Assembly: GCA_023255165.1 (NCBI GenBank)
Contig: JALRJD010000129.1
Location: forward strand, 1-12,335
DNA from: Porticoccaceae bacterium
Lineage (GTDB): Bacteria; Pseudomonadota; Gammaproteobacteria; Pseudomonadales; Porticoccaceae
Length of the DNA: 12,335 nucleotides
Reading direction: 5' to 3'
Within the stretch, counting starts at the first letter, position 1, and each line of letters starts with the position of its first letter. The notes beneath the pieces were generated by a model. The model saw nothing but the letters and a program-made list of their open reading frames with translations, did no database searches and had not been told where the DNA came from. Below are positions 1 through 6,626 of this stretch, piece by piece. A program made the position numbers and the translations under genes.

Positions 1-959
1 TGCAGCTGTGGCTGCAGCGGCTACCTCGCGAATTGCAAAAGCGCACAGTGTGGCGCTACTGGGCTATTCGCAGCAAGCTCAGCGACCCGGCCACCACCAC
101 CGATCCAGCGATTGCCGAAATGACCGAACGACTGGCCGAGGAGCGGGATTACTACGGCTTTCTGGCCAGCGATATGCTCGACAAAGAGTACAGCCTCAAC
201 CATATTCCTGTGGCCATTGATCAACAGCGCATCGCCGCGATCAAAGCAATTCCGGCCATGGCTCGAGCCCGTGAATTACTCTTTCACCACGATAACCTCG
301 ACGCCAACCGCGAGTGGCATCAGGCCAGTGAACAGTTCGATGAGCAGGACTGGCTGGCCGCGGCCATTGTTGCCGGCCAGTGGCAGTGGCACAGCAAAGC
401 CATCGCCAGCCTCGGCCGTGTGCAGTACTGGGACGATGTCGAGCTGCGCTTTCCCCTGGCTTACAGCAGCGCCATTAATAGCGCCGCACAGCGCACCGAT
501 CTCGACGCCTGGCTGCTCTATTCACTGGCACGCCAGGAGAGCGCCTTTGATGCTTGGGCAACCTCTCCAGCTGGCGCCATGGGCTTGATGCAGCTGATGC
601 CGGCAACTGCCAAAAGCACCGCACGCAAATATAAAATTCCCTATCGCAAACGTTCACAACTGCGCGATGCCGAGACCAATATTGCCATTGCCAGCCGCTA
701 TTACCGCGACCTGCTCAGCCGCTATCAGGGCAATCGCATTCTCGCCAGCGCCGCGTACAATGCCGGGCCCTATCGGGTCGATCAGTGGCTGGAAAAAAGC
801 GCCGGCAAGCTACCCTTCGATATCTGGATTGAAGTGATTCCCTATCGCGAAACTCGCGCCTATGTGCGCAATATTCTGATGTACTCCATTATCTACTCGC
901 GCAAAATGGGGCTGACACCACCGCTGCTGCTGCGCGACGAAACCTACAGGCTGTTGTGA
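1..959 (+). CDS. slt: Soluble lytic murein transglycosylase, C-terminal part (truncated by window edge)
   Basis: This periplasmic enzyme cleaves the MurNAc-GlcNAc bond of peptidoglycan and leaves 1,6-anhydro-MurNAc ends. The frame is open from base 3 without a start codon, so the gene begins outside the window; the TTG at 33 is an internal leucine. About 318 residues are visible. The first part resembles the linker (L) domain of the Slt70 family (YYGFLASDML, then ARARELLFHHD). The catalytic lysozyme-like domain follows, with the classical motifs in order: RQESAFD (catalytic Glu codon at 537-539), GAMGLMQLMPATA, and SAAYNAGPYRVDQW near 750-795. The C-terminus has the usual IPYRETRAYVRNIL segment. 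The missing N-terminus would be the signal peptide and the alpha-helical U ring. The stop codon overlaps a possible GTG of tatD, so the two genes are probably cotranscribed. The family call is secure; only the full length is unknown. Confidence 0.95.
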   Translation, partial: QLWLQRLPRELQKRTVWRYWAIRSKLSDPATTTDPAIAEMTERLAEERDYYGFLASDMLDKEYSLNHIPVAIDQQRIAAIKAIPAMARARELLFHHDNLDANREWHQASEQFDEQDWLAAAIVAGQWQWHSKAIASLGRVQYWDDVELRFPLAYSSAINSAAQRTDLDAWLLYSLARQESAFDAWATSPAGAMGLMQLMPATAKSTARKYKIPYRKRSQLRDAETNIAIASRYYRDLLSRYQGNRILASAAYNAGPYRVDQWLEKSAGKLPFDIWIEVIPYRETRAYVRNILMYSIIYSRKMGLTPPLLLRDETYRLL

Positions 960-964
960 CCATG

Positions 965-1813
965 ATGATTGATATCGGGGTTAATCTCTCCAACCCGCGC
1001 TTTGATAATGATCGCCAACAACTGCTGGAACGCGCTCGGGCGGCCGGCGTCGAAAAGTTGATTCTCACCGGCACCTCGGTCAGCGAGAGCGACAATGTCG
1101 CCCAGCTGTGCCAGATATTTGAGCCGCAGTTTCCGGGGATGCTATTCGCCACAGCGGGTATCCATCCCCATGATGCCAAGTCTTGGAACAGTGAATCGAT
1201 CGGCAGACTGCGGGCCTTGGCCGCACTGCCCTGCGTGGTTGCCCTCGGGGAAATGGGGCTCGATTTTAACCGCAATTTTTCCACTCCCGCCGCCCAGGAG
1301 AAAGCCTTTGAGGCGCAACTTGAACTGGCCGTTGAATTAGAGCTACCGGTGTTCCTGCACGAGCGCGATGCCTCCGTTCGCCAGCTGCAAATTCTGAAAA
1401 ACTACAGAGACCATTTGGTCGATGGCGTCAGTCACTGCTTTACTGGCTCCAGAGAGGCGCTCTACGGCTATTTGGACCTGGATTTGCATATTGGCATCAC
1501 TGGCTGGGTTTGCGACGACAAGCGCGGTGAGGCGCTACAGAGACTGGTTGCTGATATCCCTCTGCAGCGATTGATGGTGGAGACCGACGCGCCCTATCTG
1601 CTGCCGAAAAATTTGCCTAAAGAAAATCGTCAAGACCATCATGAAGACCGTCACAAAGGCCACCGTGAAAATAACCGCAACGAACCCGCCTTTTTACCCT
1701 GGGTAATTAGCAAGATTGCCGACCACAGAAATGAATCCGCCGAGCAACTCACTCAGCAGACAACGGCCAACGCCACACGATTTTTTAGATTGGAGGGTCC
1801 AGTACCAGAGTAA
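965..1813 (+). CDS. tatD: TatD family metal-dependent DNase
   Basis: This is a cytoplasmic TIM-barrel metallohydrolase. Family members act as metal-dependent 3'-5' exonucleases on DNA and RNA in repair and turnover. Motifs run in order: IDIGVNLSNPRF at the N-terminus (the TatD-type DIGVNL replacing the HxH of YcfH relatives), AGIHPHD, LGEMGLDFNRNFSTP (Glu ligand), FLHERDAS (His ligand), SHCFTGSRE, GITGWVCDDKRG and ETDAPYLLPK (Asp ligand). The C-terminal NRNEPAFLPWV also matches TatD proper. The ATG at 965 gives the canonical MIDIGVNL start. ATG 962 and GTG 956 (overlapping the slt stop) are alternatives two and three or so residues longer. There is only a weak AGG upstream, which fits translational coupling to slt. 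An unusual His-rich stretch encoded by a 12-bp degenerate repeat lies at 1622-1669, between the ETDAPYLLP and RNEP motifs. The stop is 5 bases from the convergent MOSC gene. Confidence 0.95.
   Translation: MIDIGVNLSNPRFDNDRQQLLERARAAGVEKLILTGTSVSESDNVAQLCQIFEPQFPGMLFATAGIHPHDAKSWNSESIGRLRALAALPCVVALGEMGLDFNRNFSTPAAQEKAFEAQLELAVELELPVFLHERDASVRQLQILKNYRDHLVDGVSHCFTGSREALYGYLDLDLHIGITGWVCDDKRGEALQRLVADIPLQRLMVETDAPYLLPKNLPKENRQDHHEDRHKGHRENNRNEPAFLPWVISKIADHRNESAEQLTQQTTANATRFFRLEGPVPE
1622..1669 (+). repeat. Degenerate 12-bp tandem repeat encoding a His-rich insertion in TatD
   Basis: Four in-frame 12-base units (1622-1633, 1634-1645, 1646-1657, 1658-1669) encode ENRQ, DHHE, DRHK and GHRE. 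They share the pattern G-A/G-M-C/A followed by His/Arg codons and a final AA. The segment is very polar and contains four histidines. It sits in the loop between the metal-ligand motif ETDAPYLLP and the NRNEP motif, where E. coli TatD, as I recall it, has a much shorter linker. The repeat is diverged, so it probably arose by an old slippage expansion. Confidence 0.6.
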
Positions 1814-1818
1814 TCCGC

Positions 1819-2289
1819 TCAGTCTCCTGCTTGCAGGTTATCACCCACCGCAACCAGACCATTGCTGCGAATCTGCGCCCGCAAACCACCCTGACCGACA
1901 AGATCGGGAAGAACCCTGACCCCCAGGCGGCGCTGCAGACTGGCGCAGGGTTCACAGAGTTGCACACCGTAAAAACTGACGCCATTAATGGAAAAATGTT
2001 GCCCAACCAGATCGTTGAGACGAACACCGCTGGTGACCAGATTGCGGCGAAAATCGCTTTCATGAAAGCTGTAGCCATTGTTGCGATTGAAGGCCTCAAC
2101 CACTTCCGATTCGATCAGGGTGATCTCCCAGTCCGGCTGGCCTTTGTAGCTGGAGCGGTTTTTGCCCGTGCGGGAAAAATAGCGGTCGCCCTCAATGCCC
2201 TGACCGGCGCGCAGCGAGACCTTTTGATGGCCCATCACAGCGGCGCCTTTTGATGGCGCCAGATAGATACCTGCGATTTTCCCGGTCAT
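1819..2289 (-). CDS. MOSC domain-containing protein
   Basis: This 156-residue protein is a stand-alone MOSC (molybdenum cofactor sulfurase C-terminal) domain. Members such as YiiM and YuaD are thought to bind molybdenum cofactor or carry sulfur, often in detoxifying reductions. Visible family features are GIYLAPSKGA at the N-terminus, GIEGDRYF near residues 31-38, the FRRNLVTSGVRLNDLVG core near 80-96, and the conserved cysteine region LCEPCASLQ with Cys112 and Cys115. The start is fixed by GGAG at 2299-2296, six bases before ATG 2289. The TTG at 2292 lies directly against the upstream stop and is less likely. The upstream HD gene ends at 2293, so the two form a tight unit. No molybdenum-cofactor enzyme is encoded in the window, so the substrate or partner cannot be named. 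Confidence 0.9.
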   Translation of the reverse strand: MTGKIAGIYLAPSKGAAVMGHQKVSLRAGQGIEGDRYFSRTGKNRSSYKGQPDWEITLIESEVVEAFNRNNGYSFHESDFRRNLVTSGVRLNDLVGQHFSINGVSFYGVQLCEPCASLQRRLGVRVLPDLVGQGGLRAQIRSNGLVAVGDNLQAGD

Positions 2290-2292
2290 CAA

Positions 2293-2895
2293 TTACTCCA
2301 TAAAACTCTTGTAGAGACTCTGTTTGGGCGCACTAAAAACACGCTTGACCATCGGTTCAAATAACGCCAGATCGAGCTTGGCCATCTCAGGGTCAAAAGA
2401 CGGATCGTCGTACTTGGCGACAAATCTGGCGGTGCGTTTGTAATGTGGATTTTCCAGAAACTGGTCGCGCATATTGCGATCAGCACCGAGGAAGTGGAAA
2501 AAGTTATAGCCCTGAAAGATCGCGTGGTGCTTGATCATCCAGTGATTTTCCTCAGAGACAAACGGCTGCAAAATCACCGCTGCCACATCGGCGTGATTGG
2601 AACTTCCAAGCGTGTCACCAATATCGTGCAACAGTGCGCAGACAATATATTCTTCATCTTCCCCCGCCTCTGCCGCACGGTGCGCCGTCTGCAGTGAATG
2701 CTGCAAACGATCAACAGCAAAGCCGCCGTAGTCGCCATCGAGGAGTTCAAGATGGGTCAGAATACGATCCGGCAGTTTTTTAAAAAAAGCCAATTGTTGC
2801 GGCAGGATTATTTGCCAATCTTCCGCGGTGCCATCCGACATTTTGGAGAAACTGGCTTGAGCTTGACTGGATTCCAACGTTTCAATAGTTTCCAT
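2293..2895 (-). CDS. HD-domain protein of the PhnZ-like (predicted diiron oxygenase) type
   Basis: This 200-residue HD-fold protein has a His/Asp pattern that fits two metals: His66 in LQHSLQ, His90-Asp91 in LLHDIGD, His101 in NHAD, His123/His124 in IKHH, and Asp163/Asp164 in KYDD. The order and spacing recall PhnZ, a mixed-valence diiron oxygenase that cleaves a hydroxyphosphonate, rather than a nucleotide phosphohydrolase. The stretch DYGGFAVDRLQHSLQ lines up with the PhnZ substrate-site segment. Tyr56 matches the PhnZ tyrosine, and Phe59 stands where I recall a glutamate. No phosphonate genes are nearby, so the substrate is open. The ATG at 2895 is chosen because a strong AAGGGGG lies 7 bases upstream; the 14 extra upstream in-frame residues (to 2937) have no such signal. 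It is the first gene of a two-gene unit with the MOSC protein. Confidence 0.85.
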   Translation of the reverse strand: METIETLESSQAQASFSKMSDGTAEDWQIILPQQLAFFKKLPDRILTHLELLDGDYGGFAVDRLQHSLQTAHRAAEAGEDEEYIVCALLHDIGDTLGSSNHADVAAVILQPFVSEENHWMIKHHAIFQGYNFFHFLGADRNMRDQFLENPHYKRTARFVAKYDDPSFDPEMAKLDLALFEPMVKRVFSAPKQSLYKSFME

Positions 2896-2902
2896 AGAAA
2901 GA

Positions 2903-2909
2903 CCCCCTT
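2903..2909 (-). promoter_or_regulatory. Strong Shine-Dalgarno that sets the HD-protein start
   Basis: On the minus strand AAGGGGG is followed by seven bases and then ATG at 2895. This makes the internal methionine the likely start and leaves the upstream in-frame segment as 5' UTR. Confidence 0.75.
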
Positions 2910-2914
2910 GGTTA

Positions 2915-2951
2915 CATATCAAATAGCTGCGTATCAATTATCGCGTATCAA
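2915..2951 (-). repeat. Three TTGATA-type direct repeats upstream of the HD/MOSC unit
   Basis: The minus strand carries TTGATACGC (2951-2943), TTGATACGC (2937-2929) and TTGATATG (2922-2915). The repeats begin 14 and 15 bases apart and lie 20-56 bases before the HD-protein start codon. They could be regulator sites or overlapping -35-like elements. I see no convincing -10 partner at the standard distance, so the function is unassigned. The rest of the 2896-3065 gap shows nothing I can name. Confidence 0.45.
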
Positions 2952-3065
2952 ACAGCATGACCGCAGTCGATTGGTTTTAATCGTTATCGAAGCGGAAATA
3001 CTAGCAGCACAGGGGCTTTTTATCTATGCCGAAAACACTCGTCCGGCAATGATCAGGCAAAAGCA

Positions 3066-3089
3066 AACCGGCCCTGAAAAGGGCCGGTT
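3066..3089 (-). terminator. Intrinsic terminator after the GH3 gene
   Basis: A perfect 9-bp inverted repeat (AACCGGCCC at 3066-3074 and GGGCCGGTT at 3081-3089) flanks a 6-base loop. On the minus strand it is followed by a T-rich run (TTTGCTTTTG). It lies about 65 bases beyond the GH3 stop codon, the right place to end the GH3 transcript and insulate the HD/MOSC unit. Confidence 0.85.
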
Positions 3090-3120
3090 GAGAACAAACA
3101 GATGAATTGATCACGCTGCG

Positions 3121-3153
3121 AGCAAGGTGCAAGCAAGGCGTGAGCAAGTTGGG
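3121..3153. repeat. 11-bp tandem repeat, three units
   Basis: Three adjacent 11-base units read AGCAAGGTGCA (3121-3131), AGCAAGGCGTG (3132-3142) and AGCAAGTTGGG (3143-3153). They fill the space between the GH3 stop codon (3155) and the terminator hairpin, so they lie in the 3' UTR of the GH3 mRNA. The first six bases are identical in all units and the remaining five drift. Confidence 0.65.
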
Positions 3154-3154
3154 A

Positions 3155-5656
3155 TCAGTCGCAACCAATCAGTGATTTCTCGGAAATTTTCGAGGTTACC
3201 CTGACATCCGAAATAGTCAGCGCAAACGGCTTGGAGCTCACCAGCACAAAAGGTGAATTGACCTTTTTCAGGTTGACGCCCACTTTTTCGAAGCAACTTA
3301 ACTTAACCCCCAAACGCACCATCTGATCCTCGGGAATAGCACGCAAGACACGGGTTAGATTGAGTCCACCAGAACAGGGCCATCCGCAGTCCATACGCAG
3401 TGTAACCGCGCCTTTGGGGGATTTATTGACCTTGAAAATCATCACCAGAGCAGCATCTTCCTTGCGCAGATTGGTCAGATCGACACCGGCCTCCGACTGC
3501 CAGTAAAACTGACTTTCACGACCGCCTTTCCACTCAACCAGGCGTGAATCTTCCTGTACGGTACCATCAACCGTGGTCACCGTCAGATCGCCAAACGCGG
3601 TGGACGACTGATTGCCCTGAACCAATTTTTGCCAGTTGCTTGAATCACCAACATAGGTTTTAAACGGAGGTCGCGCGCTGCCACTAAAGACAATACGAGC
3701 CGCCTTTGAGGTATCAATTAATGGCTTGTCATCAAGGTTGTCAGCGACAATTTCCGCGTCGCCATAGCTTAAACCCTGACCTCGGGTAAGCAGGAAATCA
3801 TCGACCGGCGCGGAGATTTGAGCCAGGTTCAATTCGCGATTTGGCCAGTCAAAAGAGAGCCGGCCGGTAAAGTCATAGCGTGGCTTACCCTCGCTATCCG
3901 CCACCAGCACATCGGCGACACCGCCGCCCTCGGTACCGGGCAACCATGCAACAACAAAGGCATCGGAACTGTTTAGCTCAGCGTTCATCCACAGCGGCCG
4001 GCCAGTCAAAAACACTGCAACCACTGGAATATTTTTCGCTTTAAACGACTTCAATAACTCAAGGTCGGTCTGCAAACCGTCACGATAAACCAGTGACTCG
4101 ATATCACCCACACCTTCGGCGTAGGGCTCTTCACCAAACACCACCACGGCAACATCTGGCTTCTTGACCCAGTTTTCGTCCGCACTCAATTCAACCGAGC
4201 CACCGATATTTTCTATCGCTTGCTTAAGACCAGCGAAGATAGAGGTGGCACCGGGGAAATCACTGTTTTTATTTTCAGTGCCCTGCCAGGTAATGGTCCA
4301 GCCGCCGTTCTGCTTGCCGATATTGTCGGCGCCGTCACCGGTAACCAGCACATGTTGATTGCCCTTTAGTGGCAGCAGCTGGTTTTTATTTTTAAGTAGT
4401 ATCAATGACTTGCGGACCGCATCTCGAGCCACAGCGCGGTGCTCCGGCGAGCCGATCAGATCGGTTTTGCCCGCCAGGTCACGTGATGAAGGCGCACCTT
4501 TTTCAAATAGTCCGGCGCGAATTTTAACGCGCAGGATACGAGTCACAGCATCGTCGATACGTGACATGGGAATCTCACCACTCTCGACCTGGGCCAGCAT
4601 ATTGTTAAACAGATTCTTCCAACCCTGGGGCACCATAATCATATCGATACCGGCATTAACCGCCTGCGGGCAGCTTTCCGTGGTGCAGCCTTCAACCTGG
4701 CCAACACCATCCCAGTCACTGATCACAAAGCCATCAAAGCCCATCTGATCTTTTAACACATCAGTCAGCAGCGTTTTATTGCCGTGAATTTTGTCGCCGT
4801 TCCAGCTGTTAAACGAGGCCATCACTGTCTGCACGCCGGCTTCAATCGCCTGGTAGTAACCCTGACCGTGTTGCTCCAACAATGTGTCCAGATCAAGCCT
4901 TGTATCACCCTGGTCAACGCCGCGATAGGTTCCGCCATCGCCAATAAAGTGCTTGGCCGTGCTGATCACTTTTTTCGAGTTGGTGCGCAATTCGCCATCG
5001 ACGCCCTGCATACCGGCAACAATTTCACCGGCATAGGATTTAACAATCCCGGAATCGCTGCTGTAGCCTTCATAGGTGCGTCCCCAGCGATTATCCTTAA
5101 CCACCGCAACGGTCGGCGCAAAAATCCAGTCGATGCCGGTCGCCGCCACTTCAGTCGCGGTTATCTCACCAATTCTGCGCAGCAACTGCGGATCGTTGGC
5201 CGCACCGAGACCAATATTGTGTGGAAACAGTGTCGCGCCGATTACATTATTGTGGCCGTGTACCGCATCGGTTCCCCAGATCACCGGAATCGCCAGACCG
5301 CCGCCGGAGACATCCATAGAAGCCTTATAGTATTCGTCGGCGAGGTCAATCCACTCTTGAACCGAGGCATTTTTATGCATATTGGGGAAAGAACCACCGC
5401 CGTTCAGAATCGAGCCAAGGTGGTATTTTTTGACATCGGCGGGCGAGGCAAACTTGATTTCGGGCTGAATCATCTGACCGACTTTTTGCTCAATCGACAT
5501 CTGCGCCAACAGTTGCGCAACACGCTGTTCAACGTCCTGTTCGACCTGCTGCCGAGTCTCGGTGGCACCGGATTCCGCAGCAATCAATTCGAGTGGCATA
5601 ATTGCGAGGAACAACGCAAAGCCCTTTACCAATAAGCGTTTTTTACCTGATAACAT
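3155..5656 (-). CDS. Secreted GH3 exo-beta-glucanase/beta-glucosidase, ExoP/CelD type
   Basis: This 833-residue glycoside hydrolase family 3 enzyme releases glucose from non-reducing ends of beta-glucans or cello-/laminari-oligosaccharides. It is probably periplasmic or outer-membrane associated. The signal peptide is clear: basic MLSGKKRLLVKG, then a hydrophobic stretch, then a small-residue site near AAES. The (beta/alpha)8 domain follows with IEQKVGQMIQPE, WGTDAVHGHNN, KHFIGDGGT and the nucleophile motif VISDWDG (Asp314). The alpha/beta sandwich domain contains GEEPYAEGVGD (Glu509, Glu510, Glu514; acid/base candidates). The last ~190 residues match the galactose-binding-like C-terminal domain of Pseudoalteromonas ExoP. 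ATG 5656 is preferred because it gives a standard signal peptide with AGG 7 bases upstream. ATG 5722 would add 22 residues before the signal peptide. It lies 149 bases downstream of the LytTR regulator. Family is certain; exact substrate (beta-1,3, beta-1,4 or mixed) is inferred. Confidence 0.95.
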   Translation of the reverse strand: MLSGKKRLLVKGFALFLAIMPLELIAAESGATETRQQVEQDVEQRVAQLLAQMSIEQKVGQMIQPEIKFASPADVKKYHLGSILNGGGSFPNMHKNASVQEWIDLADEYYKASMDVSGGGLAIPVIWGTDAVHGHNNVIGATLFPHNIGLGAANDPQLLRRIGEITATEVAATGIDWIFAPTVAVVKDNRWGRTYEGYSSDSGIVKSYAGEIVAGMQGVDGELRTNSKKVISTAKHFIGDGGTYRGVDQGDTRLDLDTLLEQHGQGYYQAIEAGVQTVMASFNSWNGDKIHGNKTLLTDVLKDQMGFDGFVISDWDGVGQVEGCTTESCPQAVNAGIDMIMVPQGWKNLFNNMLAQVESGEIPMSRIDDAVTRILRVKIRAGLFEKGAPSSRDLAGKTDLIGSPEHRAVARDAVRKSLILLKNKNQLLPLKGNQHVLVTGDGADNIGKQNGGWTITWQGTENKNSDFPGATSIFAGLKQAIENIGGSVELSADENWVKKPDVAVVVFGEEPYAEGVGDIESLVYRDGLQTDLELLKSFKAKNIPVVAVFLTGRPLWMNAELNSSDAFVVAWLPGTEGGGVADVLVADSEGKPRYDFTGRLSFDWPNRELNLAQISAPVDDFLLTRGQGLSYGDAEIVADNLDDKPLIDTSKAARIVFSGSARPPFKTYVGDSSNWQKLVQGNQSSTAFGDLTVTTVDGTVQEDSRLVEWKGGRESQFYWQSEAGVDLTNLRKEDAALVMIFKVNKSPKGAVTLRMDCGWPCSGGLNLTRVLRAIPEDQMVRLGVKLSCFEKVGVNLKKVNSPFVLVSSKPFALTISDVRVTSKISEKSLIGCD

Positions 5657-5664
5657 CTTTGAGC

Positions 5665-5714
5665 CTACCCCACCTTGCAAAATTTTCAGATTTTTGTCTT
5701 CTATAGGTGGGTAG
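5665..5714 (-). promoter_or_regulatory. Leader hairpin covering the GH3 ribosome-binding region
   Basis: CTACCC (5665-5670) plus ACCT (5672-5675) can pair with AGGT (5705-5708) plus GGGTAG (5709-5714). This is a 10-bp stem with one bulged base (5671) and a 29-base loop. In the minus-strand mRNA the downstream arm (AGGTGGGGTAG) contains the G-rich region and part of the AGG used as Shine-Dalgarno for ATG 5656. Folding would therefore hinder initiation. It could be a translational switch, a regulator binding site read at DNA level, or chance. Confidence 0.45.
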
Positions 5715-5757
5715 TGTTCCATGACCACCTAAGAGGTGAAAGGTCAGATGCGATGAT

Positions 5758-5771
5758 CAGTTGGCCAACTG
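5758..5771. promoter_or_regulatory. Perfect 14-bp palindrome upstream of GH3, candidate operator
   Basis: CAGTTGGCCAACTG is a perfect even palindrome centred about 108 bases before the GH3 start codon and about 40 bases beyond the response regulator stop. Even palindromes of this kind are typical of LacI- or TetR-type operators. No gene for such a repressor is in the window, and LytTR proteins usually bind direct repeats. The regulator is therefore unknown. Confidence 0.4.
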
Positions 5772-5805
5772 CGGTGAGCGGGACGGAACGGGGGAGTTTA
5801 CAGGG

Positions 5806-6618
5806 CTACTGAAACAACTGGCGAATTGACTCACGATAATTGCGGCTGACGCGCAGAGAGTTGCCATCCGCCAGATGCAGCAGACTGCCGCCCTTCTGCA
5901 GTCTTGTGACGGTTACCACGCGCTCAATATTGACTACGGTGGAACGGTGGATGCGAATAAACATTTTGTCATCGAGTTTTTGCAGCAGCTCGCGCAGCGT
6001 ACTGCGCACGATGTGGGTTTCGCCCAGCGCGTGCACACACATATAGTCCCCTGCGGCATCAACCCAGTCGATATCCTCAAAGGGAACCACCTTGACCATT
6101 CCCGAGTCACGTATCAACAGCTTGCGCCGCATACCAGGAGGTAATTCTGCCGCAGGCTTAGCATCAGCGCCGGACTCTTTATCCAGACGTTTGGTGATCT
6201 CCTCAATTGCGCCAATCAGTGGCGTCTTGTGCCCGGCTTCATCTGCCGGCGTCGAATAACGCTCAACCGCGCGGGTCACCGCCCGCTGAATACGCTCGGG
6301 ATCGAGTGGCTTAAGCACATAATCAACCGCATGCAGATCAAAGGCATCGATAGCAAACTGGTTGTAGGCGGTGGCGAAGATCACCATCGGCATCACATCG
6401 GACTGCATGGCTTTAACCACTTCAAAGCCATTGACACCCGGCATTTGAATATCGAGAAACATCAGATCCGGGTGTAGCGAACTCGCCGTAGCAATCGCAT
6501 CGCGACCGTTGCTGCACTCGGCAATAATTTCAATATCTTCTATCGCGCCCAGAATAGAGCGCAGCAGATCCAGAGCCAGCGGCTCATCATCGACAATAAT
6601 GGTTTTTAGCTTCGACAT
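5806..6618 (-). CDS. LytR/AlgR family response regulator (REC-LytTR)
   Basis: This 270-residue cytoplasmic transcription regulator has two domains. The receiver (about 1-120) shows IIVDDEP with the acidic pair Asp10/Asp11, the phospho-acceptor Asp56 in MFLDIQMPG, the switch threonine in FATAYNQFA, and the conserved lysine in DYVLKPLDP. A linker (about 120-160) leads to a LytTR DNA-binding domain (about 163-268) with RKLLIRDSG, IDWVDAAGDYMCVH, IRIHRSTVVNI and LRVSRNYR, all characteristic. It is encoded 30 bases downstream of the kinase on the same strand and is its obvious partner. ATG 6618 is used; the nearest AGAGG is 14 bases upstream, unusually far, and sits in a small hairpin. The gene lies directly upstream of GH3, so GH3 is a possible target. 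This is an inference from position only. Confidence 0.93.
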   Translation of the reverse strand: MSKLKTIIVDDEPLALDLLRSILGAIEDIEIIAECSNGRDAIATASSLHPDLMFLDIQMPGVNGFEVVKAMQSDVMPMVIFATAYNQFAIDAFDLHAVDYVLKPLDPERIQRAVTRAVERYSTPADEAGHKTPLIGAIEEITKRLDKESGADAKPAAELPPGMRRKLLIRDSGMVKVVPFEDIDWVDAAGDYMCVHALGETHIVRSTLRELLQKLDDKMFIRIHRSTVVNIERVVTVTRLQKGGSLLHLADGNSLRVSRNYRESIRQLFQ

Positions 6619-6626
6619 ACTGTCAG

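Noticed and set aside
33..35. TTG as the start of the first gene
   Set aside because: The same frame is open to the left edge and the product begins inside an Slt domain, so this is an internal leucine of a truncated gene.
1831..2253. A 140-codon plus-strand open frame opposite the MOSC gene
   Set aside because: The minus-strand MOSC protein has clear family motifs, a good Shine-Dalgarno and coupling to the upstream gene, so the plus-strand frame is a shadow.
4784..5635. A 283-codon plus-strand open frame opposite the GH3 gene
   Set aside because: It is antisense to a fully motif-supported GH3 enzyme, starts at no Shine-Dalgarno and has no recognisable domain. Long shadow frames are usual at this base composition.
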